Source: Sulfuriferula sp. AH1 (GTDB taxonomy: Bacteria; Pseudomonadota; Gammaproteobacteria; Burkholderiales; Sulfuriferulaceae). Taken from it: DNA of 64,000 bases. How positions within the stretch are numbered: the stretch's first letter is position 1; each line of letters starts with the position of its first letter. This document shows, piece after piece, positions 1-11,089 of the stretch. Under the pieces are notes generated by a model. That model was not told the DNA's origin, did not search any database, and worked only from the letters and a program-made list of their open reading frames with translations. The translations under genes and the position numbers were made by a program. Location of the stretch: contig NZ_CP021138.1 in NCBI RefSeq assembly GCF_002162035.1, forward strand, positions 930,001 to 994,000, read 5' to 3'.

Positions 1-2427
1 AATGTCCAGACCCAGCAAATCACTTTCGAAATCCGTGGCATTGGCACGGCCATGGAGCAAATCGATTCTGCCTTGCCATGCCGCACTGCCGGTGACGAAT
101 CTGGCTACGCCATTGTCAAGGTAAGGGCTCAAACCGGCAGCATTGAGGCGGCCTTGCAGATTGATGCGGGTAATGCCGTCGGCCATGCTTTGCGTCGACA
201 GGCTGGCCGGGCCGCCGAGCAGACGCAGCGTAATGCCCTGGGCATTGATCCCCTTGTGCGTGAAGTTCAGTTTGCCGCGCACCGCATCGAGCTGCGGCAG
301 CGGTTTGGCGGGGACAATGGTATTGCCAATGAAGGCGAGGGTGCCCGCCAACGTGGTGTCCTGGATATGGCGTAACGGCAACGCGAAATCGAGATTGAGC
401 CTGGCGTCGCCGGTGGCGGTCGCGCCGGCGGTAAGGTTGTCGATCCTGACGGCGATCGGGCTGTTGTTGGTAAAGCGGATAAAATCGGCCAGCGTGCCGG
501 TGGCTTCGCCGCTGACGTTAAGCGTTTCGTCTGTTGCAAACAGGTCGGGAACCACTGCGCTGATGCGGCGCAGATCCGCACCATAAAGTTTTGCGCTGTC
601 GGAAGTGATCGCCATGCGGGTTCCGGTAAAGCGCAAATCGGCGTTGATGTGGTCGATTGCCGGGTATTCGGGTGCCGGTTGCAGTACGCCATCGGCAATT
701 TTGACATTGACTTCCAGAAAGCCGTTTTTATCGTTGTGGAACGGATATTTCGCCAGATCGCCTTTCAAGCGGAACTGCACATTCGTCACTTTGCCATCGA
801 GCACGTTGGTGCGTACCCAGTCATAGGCGGGCTGCTTCACAGCCAGCGGCAAATAGCGATAGGCGGCTTTGCCATTGCCGCGCCAGATGGCGCCGGTCAG
901 GTCGATCACGCCGGGATGTCCGGCCTGCCAGCGGTATTCGCCGAATAAATTGCCGGCGACATCGGCGTTGGCAAAAGAACCCTCAGTGAGTTGAAAACGG
1001 TAATCGCTGGCTTGTTTTTGCCATTTGAGCTGGGTGGTCAGCGTGTCAAATACGACATCCGGGTCGAACAGGATGCTGGGCAGGTGCAATCCGACGTGCT
1101 GGCTGTTAAGTGCCAGATTGCCGCCTTGGGTATTGGCGTTGATTTGTCCGCTCAACCCGCTAAATCCGGGCGCCGTATTGCTGCCAGACAGGCCAAGCTG
1201 GCGGAATTGCCCTTGAATCCGGTAATCCGACGGATGCAACAGGTCGCCTTGCCAGTGGGCGCTGAACTGCTTGAGGCGTCCGCTGGGACGATGCTGATTT
1301 AGCGCATCGCGTTGAGCTGCGGATAGCGGGATGTAGGCAGCCAGCCGTGCCACGGATTGCAACCATAGGTCATTGATGCTGAGATCGCCGACAGCGGCAG
1401 TGCTGGCATTGGCGGGAGCGTAGCGCAGGTAAAAATCGAATGGCGTGACGTATAGAAAATCGCTGGTGCGCAGGCTGACCTGGCGCAAATCCAGCGATTG
1501 CGCTGAACCCAGACGTTTCCATTTTACCTTGCCGGTCAGATCGAGCAGATTCAGGCGCGGCAACTCGGCAGCGAATTGCAGCGAGAGCTGATGCAGGGTT
1601 GTGTTGGCGGTAATGGCGATAATCTGTTTCCGGGCGATCTGCAGTTGCAGGTCGAGATTGCCGAAGCCGCGGGTAATGCCCAGCGGAAGCGTAATCCAGG
1701 GCCGCCATTGCGCCAGATCGGTACGTTCTACGTGCAGATTCAGTGAGCCGCGCCAATCAATGAGCTGGCTGAGGCTGCTGCCGCGGAATTCGCCGCGCAA
1801 ATCCAGCGGGTTGGCGACCAGCGGCGGTGGAATGGCCGTAATCCGGAATTGATGCCTGCTGCCGCGGTTGGTGAGGTTGATGTTCACTTCGCGCGCCACC
1901 AATAACGGTGCCTGCCGCTGGTCGTCCTGCCACGACATGGTGGCATGATTGATCTGGATCTGACGCTGTTTTAACAGCCAGTCGGTGAATTCGCTGTTAT
2001 TTTGTTTCTGGTTGACTGCGATCCCGGCGACATAAAGCGTGCCATCCTGAGTGCGGTGTACGCTTAGCACCAGATCGTCGACAGTCAGGTTCGCCAAGCG
2101 TAATTCGCCATGAAGCAGGCTGGTCCACGACAGCATGGTGTGCACGTCTGTCAGCAGCAAGGCCGGACGGTTGTCCTTGTCGTACACGCGCAACTGCTGG
2201 ATACGCAGTCGCGGGTGCCATCCCTGCCAGTCCGCCGTTAGCTGGCCGAGCGTGACTTTCTGTCCGGCGGACTGGCTGATCGACGCGGCAATATCGTTGC
2301 GCCACTGATCAAGGTTGGGCAAGATCCACAGCCGTAGCGCCAGCACCAGCGCCACCAGGGCGATGGCGACGGGCATGAGGAAGTAGAAAATACCGCGACG
2401 AAGCCAGCGGCGGCTAAAAGCCAGCAT
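1..2427 (-). CDS. YhdP/AsmA-like family protein (DUF3971), 3' end outside window
   Basis: The minus strand is open from an ATG at 2427 to the window edge (809 codons, no stop), so the gene runs off the left end. The product starts with a short basic segment and one membrane anchor (about residues 12-35, GIFYFLMPVAIALVALV), followed by a long, low-complexity beta-rich periplasmic region. The early part (TADWQGWHPRLRIQQLRVYD) is typical of the YhdP/DUF3971 family, very large AsmA-like proteins of about 1250-1300 aa thought to bridge inner and outer membrane and move phospholipid. The start lies one base after the acsA stop (TAATATG), so it is probably translated from the same transcript. Family assignment is by recognition; specific function is inferred. 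Confidence 0.8.
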   Translation of the reverse strand, partial: MLAFSRRWLRRGIFYFLMPVAIALVALVLALRLWILPNLDQWRNDIAASISQSAGQKVTLGQLTADWQGWHPRLRIQQLRVYDKDNRPALLLTDVHTMLSWTSLLHGELRLANLTVDDLVLSVHRTQDGTLYVAGIAVNQKQNNSEFTDWLLKQRQIQINHATMSWQDDQRQAPLLVAREVNINLTNRGSRHQFRITAIPPPLVANPLDLRGEFRGSSLSQLIDWRGSLNLHVERTDLAQWRPWITLPLGITRGFGNLDLQLQIARKQIIAITANTTLHQLSLQFAAELPRLNLLDLTGKVKWKRLGSAQSLDLRQVSLRTSDFLYVTPFDFYLRYAPANASTAAVGDLSINDLWLQSVARLAAYIPLSAAQRDALNQHRPSGRLKQFSAHWQGDLLHPSDYRIQGQFRQLGLSGSNTAPGFSGLSGQINANTQGGNLALNSQHVGLHLPSILFDPDVVFDTLTTQLKWQKQASDYRFQLTEGSFANADVAGNLFGEYRWQAGHPGVIDLTGAIWRGNGKAAYRYLPLAVKQPAYDWVRTNVLDGKVTNVQFRLKGDLAKYPFHNDKNGFLEVNVKIADGVLQPAPEYPAIDHINADLRFTGTRMAITSDSAKLYGADLRRISAVVPDLFATDETLNVSGEATGTLADFIRFTNNSPIAVRIDNLTAGATATGDARLNLDFALPLRHIQDTTLAGTLAFIGNTIVPAKPLPQLDAVRGKLNFTHKGINAQGITLRLLGGPASLSTQSMADGITRINLQGRLNAAGLSPYLDNGVARFVTGSAAWQGRIDLLHGRANATDFESDLLGLDI

Positions 2428-2428
2428 A

Positions 2429-4396
<1,968 letters not shown>

Positions 4397-4502
4397 TACA
4401 AACTCCGTGGTGGGTGTTTAGGGCGGGCCCTTGATGTTAAGTTGCTATTTTAATCCAAATTGAGGTAGAGAGCTTGGCGCTGATGAGGCTGGCTGAAATT
4501 AA

Positions 4503-4536
4503 AAAATCCTCTGGCCGGAGGAGGCCAGAGGATTTT
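4503..4536 (-). terminator. Rho-independent terminator of the symporter operon
   Basis: A perfect 14-bp inverted repeat (AAAATCCTCTGGCC, six-base loop, GGCCAGAGGATTTT) lies 22 bases beyond the symporter stop codon. Read on the minus strand it ends in a run of six T, the classical intrinsic terminator layout. Confidence 0.9.
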
Positions 4537-4558
4537 CAGGTTGGTGCAGAATCAGGGA

Positions 4559-6586
4559 TTAAGCTGCGTGTATGCCGGTATTCTGGCGTACATACAATTC
4601 TTCCCACATGGCCTCAGCACGCGGATCGCGATACAGCAAGGAACCCAGTATCACCATCAGGAAACCCAGCGGAATCGAAATAAGACCGGGGTTCTTGAGC
4701 AGGAAGAACGGCTTCTCCAGGCCCATGATGCTGGTAGTCTGGCCGGCATACTGTTTCAAGTCGTCCTGCGCCTTGCTGATGTCTTTCGTCAGCTTGCCGA
4801 TCTCCTTGTTGGTTTTGGCGATCGCGTCAGCATCGGTCAGCGTCGGCAGTTGCGCATTGAGCGCGGCCAGCTTTTCCAGCGCTCCCGGTTTGGCCGGGCT
4901 GGCCGGAGTCGCCGGTTTGGCCGCCTCGGCCTTGGCGCAGACTGCAAACAGTTCGCATATCAAGCCTTCGCCCGGTTTGGCCGCTACAGCAGGTTTGGCT
5001 TCAACGGCAGGTTCGCCTTGCAATACCTTGTTGGCAGCCTTGACGACTTCCTTGGGGTAGGTCATGTTGGGCGAGACCATCACCAGCACGATTGCGGCAA
5101 TCGCGCCTGACAGCATCCCCAGTACTACGCCGCCGGTATTGCAGCGTTTCCAGTACAGCGTAAGGAATACCGCAGGCAGGTTGCTGGAAGCAGCCACCGC
5201 AAAGGCCATGCCGACCAGATGAGCGACGTTCTGCCCTTTGGCCATGATGCCGATGACGATGGCGGCGACGCCAACGATCAGGGTGGAGATGCGAGCTGCC
5301 TTGATCTGCTCTTCCTGAGTAGCATGGTTGCCGCGAATCACACCGACGTAGATGTCATGCGCCATTGCCGAAGCGGATGCCAGCACCAGACCGGCGACAA
5401 CCGCGACGATGGTGGCGAAAGCCACTGCGGCGACGAAGGCGAGGAAGAAGTTGCCCAGGATGGAATGCGCTCCACCGCCCAGATATTGGGCCAGGATAGG
5501 TGCAGCCATGTTGCCGCCCTTGTCGAGCGCGATGATATTGGCCGGGCCGACCAGGGTAGCGGCACCCAGTCCGAGGAACAGGGTGATCACATAAAAGCCG
5601 CCGATGATCGCCATCGCCCACACCACGGATTTACGCGCTTCCTGAGCGTTTGGTACGGTGAAAAAGCGCATCAGGATGTGCGGCAGGCCTGCGGTACCCA
5701 GCACCAGCGCCATGCCCAGCGAGATCTGGTCGATCGGATTTTTCAGGAACAGGCCGGGTTCAAGGAAACGCTGGCCCAATTCTTCCGGGGTCATGCTGGT
5801 TGCTGCATTGCCCAGCAGTTTCGCTACCTGTTTCTGCACGCCTTCGTTATGCACGACGCCGTCGAGGAAACCTGGCAGCGAGAAACCGTAAGGCGCCCAC
5901 ACCAGTACCACCAGTACCAGCGAAGCCACGACCAGCAGTATGGCCTTGACGATCTGCACCCAGGTGGTCGCCACCATGCCGCCGAACACCACGTAGGCCA
6001 GCATCAGTATGCCAACGCCGATCACCGAAATCTCGTAATCGATGCCGATCAGGGTCTTGATCAGCACGCCGCCGCCTACCATCTGCGCGGTCAGGTAAAA
6101 AATCGATACGGTGATGGTGGAGATGGCAGAGATGGCCTTGGTTTTTTTCGGGTCGTTACGGAAAGCCAGGATATCGCCCAGCGTGAATTTGCCGATGTTG
6201 CGACAGGGTTCGGCGATGACCAGCAGCACCGTGATGTACGCCACGAGGAAACCGACCGAGTACATGAAGCCGTCATAGCCATACAGGGAGATCAGGCCTG
6301 CGATACCCAGGAACGAAGCGGCAGACAGATAATCGCCAGCGATCGCCCAGCCGTTCTGCGCCCCGGAAATGCTGCGCCCGGCAGCATAGAATTCGGCGGT
6401 TGTATGTGTCCTTTTTGCGGCCCAGTAGGTGATCGCCATGGTCAGCGCGATGATCGCGCCGAATACAGCCAGGGTGAGGAATTTGTATTCATTGGCGACG
6501 GCGCCTTCGCCTGCCCAGCTCATCGAGCTAAGGCCGGCGAGCAACGGGAATGCCGGCCACGCTCGTTTTGTGTTGGTAATATGCAT
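4559..6586 (-). CDS. Sodium:solute symporter large subunit, VC_2705 type (ActP-like acetate permease)
   Basis: Polytopic inner-membrane protein of about 675 aa with the SSS fold (for example AIAGDYLSAASFLGIAGLI). I place the start at MHITNTKRAW (6586) because GGAG lies nine bases upstream; an in-frame start at 6616 would overlap the small subunit. This subfamily normally follows a DUF4212 subunit, as here. Together with the nearby acsA, acetate or another short carboxylate is the likely substrate; this is inference. Between the last two membrane segments there is an Ala/Pro/Lys-rich stretch and a predicted coiled coil of about 100 residues, with two Cys (ICELFAVCA). Confidence 0.88.
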   Translation of the reverse strand: MHITNTKRAWPAFPLLAGLSSMSWAGEGAVANEYKFLTLAVFGAIIALTMAITYWAAKRTHTTAEFYAAGRSISGAQNGWAIAGDYLSAASFLGIAGLISLYGYDGFMYSVGFLVAYITVLLVIAEPCRNIGKFTLGDILAFRNDPKKTKAISAISTITVSIFYLTAQMVGGGVLIKTLIGIDYEISVIGVGILMLAYVVFGGMVATTWVQIVKAILLVVASLVLVVLVWAPYGFSLPGFLDGVVHNEGVQKQVAKLLGNAATSMTPEELGQRFLEPGLFLKNPIDQISLGMALVLGTAGLPHILMRFFTVPNAQEARKSVVWAMAIIGGFYVITLFLGLGAATLVGPANIIALDKGGNMAAPILAQYLGGGAHSILGNFFLAFVAAVAFATIVAVVAGLVLASASAMAHDIYVGVIRGNHATQEEQIKAARISTLIVGVAAIVIGIMAKGQNVAHLVGMAFAVAASSNLPAVFLTLYWKRCNTGGVVLGMLSGAIAAIVLVMVSPNMTYPKEVVKAANKVLQGEPAVEAKPAVAAKPGEGLICELFAVCAKAEAAKPATPASPAKPGALEKLAALNAQLPTLTDADAIAKTNKEIGKLTKDISKAQDDLKQYAGQTTSIMGLEKPFFLLKNPGLISIPLGFLMVILGSLLYRDPRAEAMWEELYVRQNTGIHAA

Positions 6587-6590
6587 GGTA

Positions 6591-6911
6591 TCAGGCTCCA
6601 ATTTTGTGTGCGTCATTCATGATTTCCTGCGCCATGCTGTCGAATACGGCATTGGCACGGCGTGAATAAATCAGGGCGATGAACCATGCCACGATGAATT
6701 CGGAGAGCGCGAATAGAAGTCCGATATTGACCGGCCCCCATACTTTGATATTGAAAATCTCGGGGAAATACGCGGCGCCAACCGGTAGCAGGAAATAGTA
6801 AATGATCGAAAAAACCATCAATCCCCAAAGAAACATCATTTTTTTGCGATGCAGGGCCTGGAAACGCGGATCTGCATCGATCGCTTGCCAGTTCATGTTG
6901 TGCGTGGTCAT
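6591..6911 (-). CDS. DUF4212 small subunit of sodium:solute symporter
   Basis: The 106-aa protein has two predicted membrane helices (MFLWGLMVFSIIYYFLLPVG and VNIGLLFALSEFIVAWFIAL), and the length and sequence match the DUF4212 family that accompanies VC_2705-type symporters. GGAG precedes its ATG by five bases. Its stop is four bases before the large-subunit start, so the two are translationally close and probably form one transporter. It may stabilise or gate the large subunit; its biochemical role is not established. Confidence 0.9.
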   Translation of the reverse strand: MTTHNMNWQAIDADPRFQALHRKKMMFLWGLMVFSIIYYFLLPVGAAYFPEIFNIKVWGPVNIGLLFALSEFIVAWFIALIYSRRANAVFDSMAQEIMNDAHKIGA

Positions 6912-7014
6912 ATAGGCTCCAATTGGTATGGTTGCATGTTGTTAAGTGCTGGTTTGAATGAAAGCTGAAACGGCTGCATTGGTATCGTTATGGTGAAACG
7001 AACTTGTGGCTGTG

Positions 7015-7032
7015 CTCAAGTTATGTCTTGAG
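7015..7032. promoter_or_regulatory. Inverted repeat between the symporter operon and glnE
   Basis: CTCAAG, six bases, CTTGAG is a perfect dyad in the 184-base divergent region between the symporter operon and glnE. It could be a regulator binding site or a short hairpin in either leader. No regulator can be named from the sequence. Confidence 0.3.
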
Positions 7033-7095
7033 TTTGATTGTTTCAATTAACCCGGTGGAGTCAAGGTGAGTGATTCTAGTGAATAATACGGTTTT

Positions 7096-9798
7096 GTGTC
7101 AAACACGGAAGTGATGCCCATGAGTGCAATGGATTTAGTGACAACGGCCAGTCAACATTCCCGTTACTTGAGTCGGCTGATTGCCGCCGATGACGGCTTT
7201 GGCCCGGCACTGGCAGCGCATCTGGAGGTGCCGTGGGATGCGAGCTCGATGCAGGCGCAACTGGACAGGTTGCAGATCGCCGACGCCGCAGCGTTGCAAG
7301 CCACCTTGCGCAAATTGCGCCAGGCGGTGATGGCGCAGATCATTGTGCGTGATCTGGGCGGTCTGGCGGATTTGTACGAGGTGATGCGCATGTGTACCGA
7401 TCTGGCGCAAGTGGCGGTGCGCTATGCCTTGCGTTACCACACGGCCTGGCTGGCTGAGGACCACGGCATGCCGCTCAATGCAGATGGCACGCCCATGGAG
7501 CTGGCAGTGGTGGGGATGGGCAAGCTCGGCGGCGGCGAGCTGAATGTTTCATCGGATATCGATCTGGTGTATCTGTATGCCGCCGAAGGGGAAACCGCAG
7601 GGAACAAGCCGATTTCCCATCATCAGTTCTTTGTGTCGCTGGCGAAGAAGATAGGGCTGGCGATCTCCGAGATTACCGCTGACGGCTTCGTATTCCGGGT
7701 GGATACGCGCTTGCGGCCGTGGGGCGATTCGGGGCCATTGGCGATGAGTTATACGGCATTCGAGGATTATCTGGTAATCCACGGCCGCGAATGGGAACGT
7801 TATGCCTGGATCAAGGGACGCACGTTGACCGGCAGCCGGCTCGACGAATTGAATGCCATCGTTCGTCCGTTCGTATTCCGCAAATATCTGGATTTCAATG
7901 CGCTGGCCGCGATGCGCGAACTGCACGCGCAGATCCGTCGCGAAGTGATCCGTCGCGATCGCATCGACAATATCAAGCTCGGACCGGGCGGCATCCGTGA
8001 AATCGAATTCATCGCACAGGTGTTCCAGCTGATACGCGGCGGTCAGATACCGGCATTACAGACGCGCGCAACCCTGGCGATACTGCCGATGCTGGCTGCG
8101 CGCGGCTCGCTGCCGGAACAGGCCGTCACCGAATTGCGCGAGGCTTATTGTTTTCTGCGCAATCTGGAACACCGTCTGCAATATCTCGATGACGCACAAA
8201 CCCAGATGTTGCCGACCCGGGAAGAAGACCGCATGCGTATCGCAAAGAGCATGGGTTTTGCAGATTACATCGCGTTTTTACTGGTTTTGAACGAGCACCG
8301 CGCCCATGTCTCCAGGCATTTCGATCAGGTGTTTGCCGCGCCGGCCGATAGTGCCGGTCATCCGTTGAGCGCGCTGTGGCTGGGCGTGATTGACGAGGAA
8401 GAAGCCAGGCTGCAACTGGCAAAATTGGAATTTGACGATCCCGAAGCGGTTTACCAGCGCTTGCGGCAGATACGCCAGAGCAGCCGCTACGTGGGTTTGC
8501 CTGCCAGTAACCGGGTGCGGCTGGATACGCTGGTGCCGCAGCTGATCGAAGTGGCGGCGAGCATGCCGCCGCGCGACAGCACGCTGGCGCGCATCATGGA
8601 TCTGCTGGAAACGGTATCACAGCGGGCATCGTATCTGGCATTGCTGGTGGAGTATCCGGCGGCTTTGCAGCAGCTTGCCAAGATCTGTGCTGCCAGCCCG
8701 TGGGCAGCGCAATACATGACGCGCAACCCGATGCTGTTGGACGAATTGCTGGATACCCGCGTGCTTTATACCCCGCCTGACTGGACGACATTACGGGCTG
8801 AGCTGGCGACGCAAATACAGTCGCTGGAAGGCGATACCGAGCGGCAAATGGATGCCATGCGCCATTTTCGCCAGCGCGTGACCTTTCACCTGCTCGCGCA
8901 GGACCTTGCCGGCATACTGCCGCTGGAAAAACTGTCGGATTATCTGTCCGATCTGGCTGCGCTGATACTGGAAGCGACGCTGCCGCTGGCTTGGGCGGGC
9001 GTGCGCAATCACCATTGCGAAATCCCGCATTTTGCCATTATCGGTTATGGCAAGCTGGGCGGACGCGAGCTGGGCTACGCCTCGGATCTGGATATGGTGT
9101 TCCTGTATCAGGATGATGCGCCCGATGCCGCAGAAAACTATGCACGCCTGGCGCAGCGCATCAATACCTGGTTGTCCAGTACCACCGGGGCGGGCGTGTT
9201 GTACGAGACCGATTTGCGTCTGCGGCCGGATGGCGCATCGGGTTTGCTGGTAAGCAGTATCAAGGCGTTCAGCGACTATCAGCGCCATCACGCCTGGACC
9301 TGGGAGCATCAGGCGCTTACTCGTGCGCGCTTTGTGGCAGGCGATGTGGCGGTGGGTGCGTTATTCGAGCCGATTCGCCGCGATATTCTGACCCAGCCGC
9401 GCGATCTCGCCCAATTGCGTGCAGCTGTGCTGATGATGCGGCAAAAAATGCACGACGGGCATCCGAATCACAGCAAGCTGTTCGATATCAAACACGACGC
9501 CGGCGGCATTATCGACGTGGAATTCATCGTGCAATACCTGATACTCGCATACAGTTCGGCACACAGTGAACTGACTGTGAACGCAGGCAATCTGGCCTTG
9601 CTCACGGTGGCCGCAGAGCTGGGGCTGATTGCAGGCGATTCGGCCGAAGCGGTGCGTGACGCGTATCGTCAATTCCGCCAGTTGCTGCACAGCCTGCGCT
9701 TGCAGGGTGCAGATGCCGCCCGGGTCGATATGGCGACGATAGCGGCGCACGTGGATGCGGTTAAAACGCTGTGGACGCAGGTTTTTGGTTCAAAATAA
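7096..9798 (+). CDS. glnE: Bifunctional glutamine synthetase adenylyltransferase/adenylyl-removing enzyme
   Basis: GlnE adds AMP to, and removes it from, glutamine synthetase in response to the nitrogen state signalled by PII. The 900-aa length is close to the usual 920-950. Two nucleotidyltransferase cores are visible: GMGKLGGGELNVSSDIDLVY near residue 139 (deadenylylation half) and GYGKLGGRELGYASDLDMVF near residue 649 (adenylylation half). Both keep the Asp-x-Asp metal ligands. The frame opens at a GTG (7096); ATGs at 7114 and 7120 are in frame, and the second has GGAA about 12 bases upstream, so the true start may be slightly later. Confidence 0.96.
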   Translation: MSNTEVMPMSAMDLVTTASQHSRYLSRLIAADDGFGPALAAHLEVPWDASSMQAQLDRLQIADAAALQATLRKLRQAVMAQIIVRDLGGLADLYEVMRMCTDLAQVAVRYALRYHTAWLAEDHGMPLNADGTPMELAVVGMGKLGGGELNVSSDIDLVYLYAAEGETAGNKPISHHQFFVSLAKKIGLAISEITADGFVFRVDTRLRPWGDSGPLAMSYTAFEDYLVIHGREWERYAWIKGRTLTGSRLDELNAIVRPFVFRKYLDFNALAAMRELHAQIRREVIRRDRIDNIKLGPGGIREIEFIAQVFQLIRGGQIPALQTRATLAILPMLAARGSLPEQAVTELREAYCFLRNLEHRLQYLDDAQTQMLPTREEDRMRIAKSMGFADYIAFLLVLNEHRAHVSRHFDQVFAAPADSAGHPLSALWLGVIDEEEARLQLAKLEFDDPEAVYQRLRQIRQSSRYVGLPASNRVRLDTLVPQLIEVAASMPPRDSTLARIMDLLETVSQRASYLALLVEYPAALQQLAKICAASPWAAQYMTRNPMLLDELLDTRVLYTPPDWTTLRAELATQIQSLEGDTERQMDAMRHFRQRVTFHLLAQDLAGILPLEKLSDYLSDLAALILEATLPLAWAGVRNHHCEIPHFAIIGYGKLGGRELGYASDLDMVFLYQDDAPDAAENYARLAQRINTWLSSTTGAGVLYETDLRLRPDGASGLLVSSIKAFSDYQRHHAWTWEHQALTRARFVAGDVAVGALFEPIRRDILTQPRDLAQLRAAVLMMRQKMHDGHPNHSKLFDIKHDAGGIIDVEFIVQYLILAYSSAHSELTVNAGNLALLTVAAELGLIAGDSAEAVRDAYRQFRQLLHSLRLQGADAARVDMATIAAHVDAVKTLWTQVFGSK

Positions 9799-9844
9799 GT
9801 TACAATTTCACATTCACTTAATTTCAAGCTTTGGAGTAAATGCA

Positions 9845-10765
9845 ATGTCAATGGCTGACCGCGATGGTTTTATCTGGTACGACGGCAAAATGGTGCCCTG
9901 GCGCGACGCCACCACCCACGTTTTGACCCACACCTTGCATTACGGCATGGGTGTATTCGAAGGCGTGCGCGCGTACAGGACCGACAAGGGCACGGCGATT
10001 TTCCGCCTGAAAGAGCACACCGACCGTTTGTTCCGTTCCGCCCATATCCTGGGCATGAAAATGCCGTATGACAAAGCCACCATCACCGCCGCGCAGCTGG
10101 CTGCCGTGCGCGACAACAATCTCGAATCCGCCTATTTGCGCCCGATGGCGTTCTACGGCGCCGAAGCGATGGGTATCTCGGCCAAGACCTTGTCGACCCA
10201 CGTCATCGTGGCGGCATGGACATGGGGCGCTTACATGGGGGCGGAAGCACTGGAGCGCGGCATCCGCGTGAAGACTTCCTCGTTTGCCCGCCATCATGTC
10301 AATATCACCATGTGCAAGGCCAAAGCCAACGGCAATTACATGAACTCCATCCTCGCACATCAGGAAGCAGCGCAGGACGGCTATCAGGAAGCCCTGCTGC
10401 TGGATGTGGACGGTTTCGTGGCCGAAGGTTCCGGCGAGAACGTGTTCATCGTGCGCAACGGCAAGCTGTACACCCCGGATCTGACCAGCGCGCTGGAAGG
10501 CATTACCCGTGACACCATCGTGCAGCTGGCCGGCGAAATCGGGCTGGAGGTGATCGAGAAACGCATCACCCGCGACGAAGTATATAGCGCAGACGAAGCC
10601 TTCTTCACCGGCACTGCTGCTGAAGTGACGCCTATCCGCGAGCTGGATAACCGCGCGATCGGCAACGGCGAACGCGGTCCGGTGACCAGCCGGCTGCAGA
10701 AGATGTATTTCGATTGCGTACATGGCCGCGATCCCAAACATACCGACTGGTTAAGTTATATTTAA
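9845..10765 (+). CDS. ilvE: Branched-chain amino acid aminotransferase
   Basis: PLP-dependent class IV aminotransferase, 306 aa, that transfers the amino group between glutamate and the 2-oxo acids of Leu, Ile and Val. The N-terminal HTLHYGMGVFEGVRAY is characteristic. The PLP lysine lies in the AKANGNYMNS segment near residue 160, and EGSGENVF and the GT.AEVTPIREL segment are family signatures. I place the start at MSMADRDG, after TTTGGAG. The frame extends upstream into the glnE end, but that part has no similarity. It is 46 bases downstream of glnE and seven bases upstream of the zinc-finger gene. Confidence 0.96.
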   Translation: MSMADRDGFIWYDGKMVPWRDATTHVLTHTLHYGMGVFEGVRAYRTDKGTAIFRLKEHTDRLFRSAHILGMKMPYDKATITAAQLAAVRDNNLESAYLRPMAFYGAEAMGISAKTLSTHVIVAAWTWGAYMGAEALERGIRVKTSSFARHHVNITMCKAKANGNYMNSILAHQEAAQDGYQEALLLDVDGFVAEGSGENVFIVRNGKLYTPDLTSALEGITRDTIVQLAGEIGLEVIEKRITRDEVYSADEAFFTGTAAEVTPIRELDNRAIGNGERGPVTSRLQKMYFDCVHGRDPKHTDWLSYI

Positions 10766-10772
10766 GGAATAG

Positions 10773-11018
10773 ATGATGTCCCAGACACCGCATGAACATG
10801 ACGTGCCGCTAAAGAGTCAGGCGCTGTACGATAACACCGAGCGCTATGTCGAAATCACTGCCAAGGATTTGCCCCTGCAGTGCCCGACACCGGACATGAT
10901 CGCGTGGAATTCCCATCCGCGCGTATTTCTGGACGTGGAAAAGACCGGCGAAGCGATGTGCCCGTATTGCGGCACGACTTTCCGGCTCAAGGGCGGCCCG
11001 GTAAAGCACGGTCATTGA
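10773..11018 (+). CDS. Zinc-finger domain-containing protein (zf-CHCC)
   Basis: The 81-aa protein has the C-terminal CPYCGTTFRL motif, with an upstream Cys and a C-terminal His completing a likely Zn site. It resembles the short CHCC zinc-finger proteins related to the mitochondrial complex I subunit NDUFS6. It starts seven bases after ilvE with AAGGA ahead of the ATG, so it is co-transcribed. The exact role in bacteria is unknown. Confidence 0.85.
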   Translation: MMSQTPHEHDVPLKSQALYDNTERYVEITAKDLPLQCPTPDMIAWNSHPRVFLDVEKTGEAMCPYCGTTFRLKGGPVKHGH

Positions 11019-11089
11019 TAATCGAAAGATTGAACATCTCATGTCAATGGCACTCCAATAAGCATGACGCTTAATTCGAGGAGGTTGAC

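Noticed and set aside
5219-6622. 467-codon open frame on the plus strand
   Set aside because: Antisense to the symporter gene; composition is full of Asp/His/Gln and not protein-like.
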